Below are positions 36,217 through 45,643 of a DNA stretch of 64,000 nucleotides, piece by piece. The notes below the pieces were generated by a model that had not been told where the DNA came from, did not search any database, and saw only the letters and a list, made by a program, of their open reading frames with translations. The stretch's first letter is position 1. Each line of letters opens with the position of its first letter. Origin of the DNA: Sciurus carolinensis (lineage: Eukaryota > Chordata > Mammalia > Rodentia > Sciuridae); assembly GCF_902686445.1 (NCBI RefSeq), contig NC_062220.1, positions 110,718,643 through 110,782,642 of the forward strand, written 5' to 3'. Both the position numbers and the translations under genes were made by a program.

Positions 36217-37142
36217 AATCCATGAGAATCATTTTTTTCTGGAAGTAAAGGCAGTGGTTGGGTAGATCCTTGACTATGTCTTCCTAATCCTTTTTTATCA
36301 TCATAGTTCATATTTTGTAACATGTTTCTTACAGGAGTCCCTTGGTAAATCTGATCAGTGGTGAGTTTCATATCCATTTGCTGCAGGACGTCTCGTCCCC
36401 ATAGGCTAATAGGAACATTACAGACATATGGCTGAAATATTCCTGTGTGTCCCTCTGTATCTTTCCACGATAATGAGGAAGCACTTTGATTGGGGCTTTC
36501 TGCTACTCCTAAGCCTCTCAAGCTCTGAGCTGCTGTGATCAATGGCCAGTGCTTTGGCCAGACCATTGCGCTGATAATACTTTTGTCTGCTCCCGTATCT
36601 AATAAACCTGTAAATTCCATATTTCCCACTTTTAATTTTAGGAGGGGCCTCTGTCCCATATCCATAGTAAGGTTTATTAAAGTGGTTCCTGTTGATCCAA
36701 AACCTCCTTGTCTTTTATTTGTATTTTCACTGGGCCACAAAGAATGTCGACTGGGCAATATAAGCATTTGTGCAATGCGATCCCCTGGAGAGATGACCGT
36801 AATTCCTTTTGGTGAAGAGACCAAGGCTTTTATTTGTCCAGTGAAATCAGGATCAATAACCCCTGGGTGTACTATAAGTCCTTTTAGTGTTGAGGAACCT
36901 CTACCTAGTAATAGTCCTACACTGTTCTGTGGGATTTTTTCATGCCAATCAGTATCAATCATCTGCACCCCCATATCTGGGGTTAGTATGAGTCTGGAGT
37001 TGGCACAGATGTCCAATCCGGCACTTCCTGAGGTGGTTCTGCGCTCCCCTTCTCTGTGGGAGGATACCACCGTCGGGGAACTTGTTGAATTACCCCGTAT
37101 ATTTGTTGGGGGCCCCAGGGAGGGCCCTGTCTCCCATTTTTT
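36204..37142 (-). CDS. pro: Pro: dUTPase-aspartic protease with G-patch
   Basis: Frame open from the gag-pro slip site (37142-37136) to TAG at 36206-36204; entered by -1 frameshift, so no own start codon is expected. Numbered from the GTG at 37070. dUTPase: SAGLDICA (16-23), GRGSS (56-60), HPGVIDPDFTG (68-78), RIAQMLIL (98-105) and GGFGSTG (122-128), i.e. all five family motifs in order. Retropepsin: LLDTGADKS (156-164, active-site D158) and the GRDVL block. A G-patch-like KGLGRHSQG lies near the C terminus. This dUTPase-protease-G-patch order is typical of betaretroviruses. Roles: hydrolysis of dUTP and cleavage of the viral polyprotein. Confidence 0.95.
   Translation of the reverse strand, partial: KKWETGPSLGPPTNIRGNSTSSPTVVSSHREGERRTTSGSAGLDICANSRLILTPDMGVQMIDTDWHEKIPQNSVGLLLGRGSSTLKGLIVHPGVIDPDFTGQIKALVSSPKGITVISPGDRIAQMLILPSRHSLWPSENTNKRQGGFGSTGTTLINLTMDMGQRPLLKLKVGNMEFTGLLDTGADKSIISAMVWPKHWPLITAAQSLRGLGVAESPNQSASSLSWKDTEGHTGIFQPYVCNVPISLWGRDVLQQMDMKLTTDQIYQGTPVRNMLQNMNYDDKKGLGRHSQGSTQPLPLLPEKNDSHGLGFS
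36210..36216 (-). promoter_or_regulatory. pro-pol -1 frameshift heptamer
   Basis: G GGT TTT, in phase with the pro codons (GGT TTT), three bases before the TAG stop of pro. A one-base slip back enters the pol frame, which is open from here. Shape X XXY YYZ is satisfied. Confidence 0.82.
37110..37127 (-). promoter_or_regulatory. frameshift-stimulating hairpin
   Basis: Minus-strand GGGCCC (37127-37122), six-base loop TCCCTG, GGGCCC (37115-37110): six G-C pairs, 8 nt after the slippery heptamer, within the usual 5-9 nt spacing. Confidence 0.75.
37136..37142 (-). promoter_or_regulatory. gag-pro -1 frameshift heptamer
   Basis: A AAA AAT, in phase with the gag zinc-knuckle frame. A -1 slip enters the dUTPase frame. 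A strong hairpin begins 8 bases downstream. Confidence 0.85.
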
Positions 37143-38150
37143 TGAAGTTTAGGATTCAACCCTAGGAAATTATTCTCCCTATCTCTAATAGGCTGACAGG
37201 CACTATTCCAATGACTTCCTCTTCTGCATCTTGGACATAGCCCTGGGGCATAAGGTGTAACAGATTTTACTATAGTTATCTCTTATCTTTTGTTAGGGCA
37301 TTATCTCCTTGCTGCTGATTTTGTGCATCTATTGAAACGTATTGGCCTTCTCATCTCAACATTTCTATCGGGAAACCTTGCCACTATGTTTCTGCAAGCA
37401 GTTTCAACAGCTATTTTTTGCCACTGATCTCTCCAATTAGACATTGTCCTCCAGATAACACTGCTCTGCATAGCTTTCTCCAATAGTCTTAACTGCGTCT
37501 TTAAAGTTTTCCAATGGTTGATGGTATCTCCATTTGCTCCTCAAGTACAGGCAGGTTCTACAGATTTTGAAGCTCTTATTTATTAGGCTTAGGTTTCTCC
37601 TACCTTTTCCCCTTGTTCTTAAGTTTTTACTACCACTTGGTTATTCCTTTTGGGGGTTCTTTGTGTTAGACTTAATTCCCCTTTTTCCCTTGTTCTTAGA
37701 TTTTTTGAGCAATTATTTTCTAGGTCACCACCACTTAATTTTTCCTCACTTTATTCTCTTTAAGCGTTCTTTTCTGTTACTATTAGATCCTGTTCATGAA
37801 GATCCCCCTTGTGGCACACTGAGCAGCTTTTCTTCTATAAACCCTGGGCTTATTTCTACTAGGGTTTGAACATATGATCATACAGTGGTTTCCTTATTTT
37901 CTAGTCCTTCCCCAGTGTTTCTCCCTGAGGGGTTGCTGCATTCTGAATAATGGTGTCTCATGGTTTTTTAATAGTTCCCTGAGGGGTTGCTGCATTCAGA
38001 CCCCATTGTTACTAATTTGAATAGCTTTAGTTATGGTAGTTACAATAACAAACAGTGGCCTAGCTGCCAGGAGCAACGAGATTACTGAAAGGAAAACTAT
38101 CAAGGGCGCATTAGAATTTTTATAGCGGCTTTTCACGTACTACCTAATTG
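37136..38150 (-). pseudogene. gag: decayed gag (nucleocapsid end recognisable)
   Basis: The frame feeding the slippery site encodes one CCHC zinc knuckle, CPRCRRGSHWNSAC (37237-37196), the RNA-binding motif of nucleocapsid. A TAA at 37285-37283 closes that frame just upstream, and the preceding 37.3-37.9 kb carries only short pieces in changing frames (for example 37301-37483). The charged, lysine- and glutamate-rich piece near 37600-37760 may be matrix-derived. Only about 1 kb is available between leader and knuckle, shorter than a normal gag, so the capsid region is probably partly deleted. No usable Gag would be made. Confidence 0.75.
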
Positions 38151-38188
38151 GACCGCTTCAAACGTGTTTCTACTTTCACTTTAATTAG

Positions 38189-38459
38189 CCCGCGTTCCAC
38201 GCGTCAGGACCGCTGATGGTGTATCCCGATACCCGCGTTCTACGCGTCAGGATCCCGTTACTTTTTAACCCGCGTTCTACGTGTCAGGACCGCTGATGGC
38301 GCTTCCCGATACCTTTCAACCCGCGTTCTACGCGTCAGGACCGCTGAAGGCGCATCCCGATACCTTTCAACCCGCGTTCTACGCGTCAGGATCCCGATAC
38401 CTTTCAACCGGACCGCATTCCGCGTGTCCCCAGGACCGCCAATGGCGCATCCTGACACC
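38189..38459 (-). repeat. CpG-rich tandem repeats in proviral leader
   Basis: Five clear copies, plus a degenerate sixth, of a unit whose plus-strand core is CCCGCGTTCTACGCGTCAGG. They start at about 38189, 38232, 38269, 38320 and 38371. Two full units are 51 bp apart; others are shortened by loss of the CCGCTGATGGCGC part. The tract lies between the primer site and gag. Confidence 0.9.
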
Positions 38460-38559
38460 CTTTAACTTTTTTTATAACCGGTTTAACTTGTATACAAAAA
38501 AAATTTTTTCAAATATCTTACCTCGTTTTCTTTTATAAGGCCTTCATCTTTCCTTCATG

Positions 38560-38577
38560 TCCCGGGTTTCGGCACCA
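38560..38577 (-). other. primer binding site, tRNA-Phe type
   Basis: Minus strand TGGTGCCGAAACCCGGGA, complementary to the 3' end of tRNA-Phe, two bases (AC) after the 5' LTR. This primer choice is shared with IAP elements. Confidence 0.9.
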
Positions 38578-38579
38578 GT

Positions 38580-39041
38580 TATCGCGTTCCCTCTGCCCGC
38601 AGAGAGAGACACGACAAATGTCTGAAGCTTTGGAAGTTTATTGTGCACAGTCCCTCTCCTACACTTCTCTTACTCCTAGCTTCCGCGCACTCCCAGCTTC
38701 CCTTCTCCCAGCTTCTTCCAGCTTCCGCGCACTCCCAGCGTCCAGCTCAGCTTCAGCCTCCGCCTCCGCCGCTTCTTCCGCTTCTCCCTCTTCTTCAGCC
38801 CCTACTCTCCCACCCACCAGGCTTATATACACTTCAACCAATCAGGGGAGAGTACACGAGGTAAACGCGGACAGCTGCAGGCATAGAATAGGTACACGAG
38901 GGGGGCATGCTCTAATCACATCGTTAACTAGCCAATCATTAGAATTCGCTGGTTGTTTACTGTATAGCTGGCCGCTTTTGGCTCAGCGTCAGGCGCCATC
39001 TTGACCATGCCCAAAGGCTGGGGGTCCCGGAAACCCCGACA
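38580..39041 (-). repeat. 5' LTR of provirus
   Basis: 462 bp, the promoter copy. TATATAAG at plus 38822-38829; CCAAT-type box next to it; AATAAA at plus 38637-38642; YY1-like AAGATGGCGCC near plus 38995. It differs from the 3' LTR at only four bases and one 6-bp repeat unit. Confidence 0.95.
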
Positions 39042-39047
39042 TTATGA
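39042..39047. repeat. provirus target duplication TTATGA (right)
   Basis: Exact copy of 31982-31987. Confidence 0.9.
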
Positions 39048-39318
39048 TGCATTTCATGTTACTATTTTTATGTTATTTTTATTTGATGCTAATGGGGTTA
39101 AGAATTATTGTTTCACATGGGGCTATCTAATTGTTTCAACATTTATTGAGAGACTCTGGCTTGCCTTATTGAATGAACTTGGCTACTTTGTAAATATACA
39201 TTGTAATGCTTGGCATATTTATAAATATATATTGACCATTGGTCTGCTTTTATATAGACTTTCTATTTTATTATATTGATTTATGTATTTGTCTTTAACT
39301 AGGACCCACTTGTTGCTT
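39048..39318 (-). repeat. ancient host L1, second piece
   Basis: Continues the antisense old L1 broken by the provirus; ends at the target site of the full-length L1 (TACTGTAAGTTTT, 39319-39331). Confidence 0.6.
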
Positions 39319-39331
39319 TACTGTAAGTTTT
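39319..39331. repeat. L1 target duplication (left)
   Basis: TACTGTAAGTTTT; the partner at 45631-45643 reads TACTGCAAGTTTT (one mismatch). Confidence 0.82.
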
Positions 39332-39622
39332 TTTTTATTATTATTATTGTATACAAATGGGATACATGTTGTTTCTCTATTTGTACATGGAGTCAAGGCA
39401 TAACATTTGTGTAATCATACGTTCACATAGGGCTATGATGTTTGAGTCACTATTTTTTTCCCTTCCCCGCACCCTTCCCACCCCTCTTTTCCCTCTATAC
39501 AGTCCTTCTTTCCTTCATTCTTACCACACTCCTTATCCCTAATCCTAAACCTAACCCTATACCTAATGCTAACCCCTCCCACCCTCCAATATATGTCCTC
39601 ATCCGCTTATCAGCGAGATCAC

Positions 39623-42600
39623 TCATCCTTTAGTTTTTTGAGATTGGCTTATCTCACTTAGCATGATATTCTCCAATTTCATCCATTTGCCTGCAAATGC
39701 CATAATTTTATCATTCTTCAATGCGGAGTAATATTCCATTGTATATATATGCCACAGTTTCTTTATCCATTCATCAACTGATGGGCATCTAGGTTGGTTC
39801 CACAATCTGGCTATGGTGAATTGAGCAGCAATGAACATTGATGTGGCTGTATCTCTGTAGTATGCTGATTTCAAGTCCTTTGGGTACAGGCCAAGGAGTG
39901 GGATAGCTGGGTCAAATGGTGTTTCCATTCCAAGCTTTCTGAGGAATCTCCATACTGTATTCCAGAGTGGCTACACTAATTTGCAACCCCACTAGCAATG
40001 TATGAGTGTTCCTTTTTCACCACATACTTGCCAACACCTATTGTTGCTTGTGTTCTTGATAATCGCCATTCTGATTGGGGTGAGAAGAAATCTTAGGGTA
40101 GTTTTGATTTGCATTTCCCTTATTACTAGGGATGTTGAACATTTTTTCATATATCTGTTGATTGCTTGTACATCTTCTTCTGTGAAGTGTCTGTTCATTT
40201 CCTTAGCCCATTTGTTGATTGGATTATTTGTATTCTTCGTGTAGAGTTTTTTGAGTTCTTTATACATTCTAGAAATTAGCGCTCTATCTGAAGTATGAGT
40301 GGCAAAGATATTCTCCCACTCTGTAGGCTGTCTCTTCACATTGCTGATGGTTTCCTTTCCTGAGAGAAAGCTTTTAGTTTGAATCTATCCCAGTTGTTGA
40401 TTCTTGCTTTTATTTCTTGTGCTATGGGAGTCCTGTTAAGGAAGTCTGATCCTAAGCCAACAAGTTGAAGATTTGGACCTACTTTTTCTTCTCTAAGATG
40501 CAGGGTCTCTGGTCTGATTCCGAGGTCCTTGATCCATTTTGAGTTGAGTTTTGTGTAGGGTGAGAGATAGGGGTTTAATTTCATTCTGTTGCATATGGTT
40601 TTCCAGTTTTCCCAGCACCATTTGTTGAAGAGGCTATCTTTTCTCCATTGCATATTTTTGGCCCCTTTTTCTAGTATGAGAAAATTGTATTTATTTGTGT
40701 TTGTGTCCATGTCCTCTATTCTGTACCATTGATCTACCTGTCTATTTTGGTACCAATACCATGCCGTTTTTGTTACTATTGCTTTGTAGTAGAGTTGAAG
40801 ATCTGGTATTGCGATACCCCCTGCTTCATTCTTGCTAATTAGGATTGCTTTCGCTATTCTAGGTTTTTTATTCTTCCAGATGAATTTCATAATTGATTGC
40901 TCTATTTCTGCAACGTACATCATTGGGATTTTAATTGGAATTGCATTGAATCTGTATAGCTCTTTAGGTAGTATGGCCATTTTGACAATATTAATTCTTC
41001 CTATCCAGGAACATGGGAGATCTTTGCATCTTCTAAGGTTTTCTTTAATTGCTTTCTTTAGTGTTCTGTAGTTCTCATTGTAGAGGTCTTTCACCTCTTT
41101 TGTGAGATTGATTCCCAAGTATTTTATTTTTTTTTGATGCTATTGTGAATGGGGTAGTTTTCCTAATTTCTCTTTCTGAAGATTCATCACTTATGTATAA
41201 AAATGCATTGGATTTATGAGCATTGATCTTGTAACCTGCTACTTTACTGAATTCACGTATGAGTTCTAAAAGTTTTCTGGTGGAATTTCCAGGTTCCTCT
41301 AAATATATAATCATGTCATCAGCGAATAGGGATAGTTTGAGTTCTTCTTTTCGAATTCGTATCCCTTTAATTTCTTTGGTTTGTCTAATTGCTCTGGCTA
41401 GAGTCTCAAGGACGATGTTGAATAGAAGTGGTGAAAGAGGGCATCCCTGCCTTGTTCCAGTTTTTAGGGGGAATTCTTTCAGTTTTTCACCATTTAGAAT
41501 GATATTGGCCATGGGCTTAGCATAGATGGCCTTTATAATGTTAAGGAATGTTCCCACTACCCCAATTTTTTCTAGTGTTTTGAGCATGAAGGGATGCTGT
41601 ATTTTATCAAATGCTTTTTCTTCATCTATTGAAATAATCATGTGATTCTTAACTTTAAGTCTGTTGATATGGTGAATGACATTTATTGAATTCCAAATGT
41701 TGAACCAACCTTGCATCCGTGGGATAAATCCCACTTGATCGTGGTGCACTATCTTTTTAATATATTTTTGTATGCCATTTGCTAAAATTTTGTAGAGAAT
41801 TTTTGCATCGATGTTCATTAAGGCTATTGGTCTGAAATTTTCTTTCCTCGATATGTCTCTGTCTGGTTTAGGTATCAGGGTGATATTGGCTCCATAGAAC
41901 GAGTTTGGGAGGGTTCCCTCCTCTTCTATTTCATGGAATACTTTGAGGAGTATTGGAATGAGCTCTTCTTTAAAGGTTTTGTAGAACTCTGCTGAGAACA
42001 CTTCTGTTCCTGGACTTTTCTTTGTTGGTAGGCTTTTGATGACCTCTTCTATTTCATTGCTTGAAATTGGTCTATTTAAGTTGTGTATGTCCTCCTCGTT
42101 CAGTTTAGGTAATTCATATGTCTCTAGAAATTTGGTGATGTCTTCGAGGTTTTCTGTTTTGTTGGAGTATAGATTTTCAAAATAGCTTCTAATTATGTTT
42201 TGTATTTCACTCGTGTGTGTTGTGATGTTTCCTTGTTCATTCCTAATTTTAGTAATTTGAGTTTTCTTCCTCTTTCTCTTTGTTAGTGTGGCTAAGGGTT
42301 TATCAATTTTGTTTATTTTTTCAAAGAACCAAATGTTTATTTTGTTAATTTTTCCAATTGTTGCTTTTGTTTCAATTTCGTTGATTTTGACTCTGATTTG
42401 AACTATTTCCTGTCTCTCTACTACTTTTGGTATTGGTCTGCTCTTCTTTTTCTAGGGCTTTGAGCTGTAGTGTTAAGTCGTTTATTTGTTGATTTCTACT
42501 TCTTTTTTTGAATGCACCCCATGAAATAAATCTTCCTCTAAGTACTGCTTTCATAGTGTCCCAGAGATTTTGATATGATGTGTCTTTGTTCTCATTTACT

Positions 42601-43457
42601 TCTAAGAATTTTTTTATTTCCCTCCTGATGTCTTCTGTTGTCCATTCATCATATAATAGTGTATTATTTAATCTCCAGGTATTGGAGAAGTTTCTGTTTT
42701 TTATCCTATCATTTATTTCTAATTTCAATCCAGTATGATCTGATAGAGTACAAGGTAGTATCTCTATCTTCTTGTATTTGCTAACAGTAGCTTTGTGGCA
42801 TAAAATATGGTCTATTTTAGAGAAGGATCCATGTGCTGCTGAGAAGAAAGTGGATTTGTTCTTTGTTGGGTGGTATATTCTATATATGTCTGTTAAGTCT
42901 AAATTGTTGATTGTGTTATTGAGATCTATGGTTTCTTTATTCAATTTTTGTTTGGATGATCTATCCAGTGGTGAGAGAGGTGTGTTAAAATCGCCTAGTA
43001 TTATTGTTTTGTGGTCTATTTGGTTTCTGGAATTGAGAAGGATTTGTTTGATGTACGAGGATGAGCCAATGTTTGGGGCATAGATATTTATGATGGTTAT
43101 GTCTTGCTGATTTATGCTTCCCTTAAGCAGCATGTAATGTCCTTCTTTATCCCTTCTGACTAGTTTTGGCTTGAAGTCTACATTATCTGAAATGAGGATG
43201 GATACTCCAGCTTTTTTGCTGTGTCCGTGTGCATGGTATGTTTTTCCCCATCCTTTCACCTTTAGTCTATGGGTATCTCTTTCTATGAGATGAGTCTCTT
43301 GCAGGCAGCATATTGTTGGATTTTTCTTTTTAATCCAATCTGCCAGCCTATGTCTTTTGATTGATGAGTTCAGGCCATTAACATTCAGGGTTATTATTGT
43401 GATATGATTTGTATTCCCAGTCATTTGACTCATATTTGTTTTTTGACATGATTTCAT
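39623..43457 (-). pseudogene. L1 ORF2 (endonuclease-reverse transcriptase), broken
   Basis: About 1,278 codons if colinear, full family length. Endonuclease (42372-43457): TLNVNGLN, LQETH, GDFNTPLS and SDH motifs retained. RT (41075-42001): [25 protein letters not shown] and catalytic [12 protein letters not shown]. Thumb and C-terminal region in 40336-41118, then 39992-40339 and 39623-39928. The frame changes near 42400, between 42002 and 42371, near 41110 (in a T-run on the plus strand) and near 40338; an in-frame TAG stands at about 39992. Catalytic residues are intact, so inactivation is by indels rather than active-site loss. L1 ORF2 nicks DNA and copies its RNA at the target. Confidence 0.93.
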
Positions 43458-43480
43458 TTCTCCTTTATTTGGCTATTCCT

Positions 43481-44527
43481 TTAGGCTAGCATCTCCTGTT
43501 GCTGATTTGCATCATTGTTTTTCATCTCTTCCTCATGGAATATTTTGCTGAGAATGTTCTGTAATGCTGGCTTTCTTTTTGTAAATTCCTTTAGCTTTTG
43601 TTTATCATGGAAGGATCTTATTTCATCGTCAATTTGAAGGTAAGTTTTGCTGGGTATAAGATTCTTGGTTGGCATCCATTTTCTTTCAGGGCTTGGTAAA
43701 TGTTGTTCCAGGCCCTTCTAGCTTTTAGGGTCTGGATTGAAAAATCTGCTGATATTCTTATTGGTTTCCCTCTGAATGTAATTTGATTCTTTTCTCTCAC
43801 GGCCTTTAAAATTCTGTCTTTATTTTGTATCTTAGGTATTTTCATAATAATGTGCCTTGGTGTGGGTCTGTTGTAATTTTGTATATTTGGAGTTCTATAA
43901 GCCTCTTGTACTTGGTTTTCCATTTCATTCTTCAGATTTGGGAAATTTTCTGATATTATTTCATTGAATAGATTGTTCATTCCTTTGGTTTGTTTCTCTA
44001 AGCCTTCCTCAATCCCAATAATTCTTAAATTTGGCCTTTTCATGATATCCCATAATTCTTGTAGATTCTGTTCATGATTTCTTACCATCTTCTCTGTTTG
44101 GCCAACTTTGTTTTCAAGATTAAATAATTTGTCTTCAATGTCTGAGGTTCTGTCTTCCAGGTGTTCTATCCTATTGGTTATGCTTTCTATGGAGTTTTTA
44201 ACTTGGTTTATTGTTTCCTTCATTTCAAGGATTTCAGTTTTTTTTTTTTTTCAGTATCTCTAACTCTTTATTGAAATGATCTCTTGCTTCCCGTATTTGG
44301 TCTTTTAACTGTTGATTGGTGCAATCATTTAATGCCTGCATTTGCTCTTTCATCTCCTCCTTCAATGCCTGCATTTGCTCTTTCATCTCCTTATTTGCTT
44401 CTCTGATTGTTTGAATTATGTACATTCTGAACTCCCTTTCTGACATTTCTTCTGCTGTGCTGTCATTGGGTTTTATTGATATAGTATCTAGGTTTGTTTG
44501 GAACATTTTCTTCCCTTGTTTTCTCAT
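43481..44527 (-). pseudogene. L1 ORF1 (RNA-binding coiled-coil protein), broken
   Basis: About 348 codons if colinear. The N-terminal 97 codons (44234-44527) end in a lysine run where an A-tract near 44240 has changed length. The coiled coil continues in 43618-44223 (heptads from about 44220; RIEHLEDRTSDIED), followed by the RRM-like core (LRIIGIEEG, RHIIMKIPK) and the C-terminal domain (IRISADFSIQTLKARR). A second frame change near 43640 leads to the last piece (43481-43675, DDEIRSFHDKQKLKEF). ORF1 coats L1 RNA as a trimer; this copy cannot encode it intact. Confidence 0.9.
44332..44392 (-). repeat. 30-bp tandem repeat in ORF1 coiled coil
   Basis: Two adjacent near-identical units encode KEQMQAL followed by KEEM, then KEQMQAL again, adding residues to the coiled coil. 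Confidence 0.85.
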
Positions 44528-45630
44528 ATTGGTCAGATGTCAGTGGGAATCTGAGATATTGCAGATTTCCTCTGTTGGCTTATACTGTCCCGGTAGATTT
44601 CCAGTGTATCACCTCCCAGCCTTCAGTAGCCTGAAGTCTTGGAGGAACTTGATAATGCAGTGCTTCCGAAGAAAGCTGCCCCTAGCCCCCTACTGGTTCC
44701 AGGGCTTGGAGCTGTCTCTGTGCGGAAAGGCTCTCACTGGTGGTCTGATCCGTGCAGCTGGCCGTGTGGGGGGAGCCCACCGCCGGAGTATGGAAGGCTA
44801 CCTGGGAAAGACTCTAGCTGCCCTACCCTGCTCTGATAAGCCACCCCTATCTGTGCCTCCTGCCCAGGCCAAGTTTCGCCCAGTGAGGGAGACTCACCCC
44901 GTGACTCTATTTTTGTCCAAGTCTCTCAATGCCTCCCCTTCTTGAGTCCTGGGTTCTGGAGCGACTGGAGATGCAGTCACCCTCTAGGCTGCCATCTTGG
45001 ATCACCCCGTGGAAAGAGCCTGCGACCGGAGTGGGCAGAGCCGCCTGGAGAAGTCTCTGGCTGCCCTGCCCTGATCCCAGAGACTGCTTGCGTATTGAGG
45101 CCCTCTGTTGGCTCGGGGACTTGTGGCTGGCTCTATGTAGACAGGCTCTCACTGGGCGGTCTGTTCTGAGAAGCTAGCCTTGAAAGTCACCTCCCACCGC
45201 AGGGGTCCAGGCTGCTTGGGGAGTTCTCTGGCTGCCCTGTCCTGGTCCCTGAAGCTGCTTGCAGGCCAGAGCACACCGCGCTGGCTCCGGGACTTGGAGA
45301 TTGCTCTGATCAGAAAGGCTCTCACTAGGGGGCCTGCTCCAAAAACCTGGAGAAGCTGGCCGTGTGGGAGGGGCCCAGCGCCGGAGTGTGCAGGGCTGCC
45401 TGTGGAAGACTCTAGCTGCCCTGCCCTGCTCTGATAAGCTACGTCTATCTGGGCCTGCCACCCGTGCCGAGCTTCACCCAGTGGGCAGACTCACCCGTGG
45501 CTCTATTTTGGTCCGAGTCTCTCAATGCCTCCCCTTCTTAACTCCTGGGTTCTGGAGTGACTGGGGATGCAGTCCCCCTCTAGTCCGCCATCTTGGATCA
45601 CCCCGTGGAAAGAACCTGCGGCTGGAGTGC
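44528..45630 (-). promoter_or_regulatory. L1 5'UTR/promoter with repeated monomers
   Basis: GC-rich 1.1 kb. Two segments about 596 bp apart (44728-45026 and 45319-45630) are close copies, each ending in a GCCATCTTGGATCACCCCGT block. Shorter CTCTGGCTGCCCTGCCCTG-type units recur near 44809, 45053, 45224 and 45409. The minus-strand 5' end starts about GCACTCCAGCCGCAGG, and CAAGATGGCGGAC (plus 45587-45600) is a YY1-type site close to the expected start, as in other mammalian L1 promoters. Confidence 0.85.
45587..45600 (-). promoter_or_regulatory. YY1-type site near L1 5' end
   Basis: Minus-strand ATCCAAGATGGCGG, about 30-45 bases from the L1 start. A second copy at about 44990-45002 is GCCATCTTGGATC on the plus strand. 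Confidence 0.65.
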
Positions 45631-45643
45631 TACTGCAAGTTTT
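45631..45643. repeat. L1 target duplication (right)
   Basis: TACTGCAAGTTTT, matching 39319-39331 with one mismatch. Confidence 0.82.

Larger units (their letters stand above)
31988..39041 (-). mobile_element. class II (betaretrovirus/IAP-like) endogenous provirus
   Basis: A complete 7,054-bp minus-strand provirus: 5' LTR (38580-39041), primer site (38560-38577), repeat-rich leader, decayed gag, dUTPase-protease, pol, env remnant, purine tract and 3' LTR (31988-32455). The two LTRs differ by four substitutions and one 6-bp indel over about 462 aligned bases, so integration was recent relative to the surrounding L1 debris. A 6-bp duplication and tRNA-Phe primer agree with ERV2/IAP-type elements. 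pro and pol remain open, but gag and env are not. As it stands it cannot make infectious particles; it could still express pol-region RNA. Confidence 0.95.
39332..45630 (-). mobile_element. full-length L1 retrotransposon, inactivated
   Basis: 6.3-kb minus-strand L1: 5'UTR (44528-45630) with repeated monomers, ORF1 (43481-44527), 23-base spacer, ORF2 (39623-43457), 3'UTR and A-rich end (39332-39622). A 13-bp target duplication flanks it. Overall layout and lengths match an active L1, but several small indels and at least one nonsense change disable both ORFs. It inserted into an older L1 in the same orientation. Confidence 0.95.

Noticed and set aside
36535..37152. 205-codon plus-strand open frame
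   Set aside because: Exactly antisense to the dUTPase-protease, which has all family motifs; a shadow frame.
37534..37869. 111-codon hydrophobic plus-strand frame
   Set aside because: Antisense to lysine-rich gag debris (AAA/GAA codons read as TTT/TTC), so hydrophobicity is an artefact.
38189..38459. CRISPR-like regularly spaced repeats
   Set aside because: Eukaryotic proviral leader; repeats are adjacent or share the intervening sequence, with no unique spacers.
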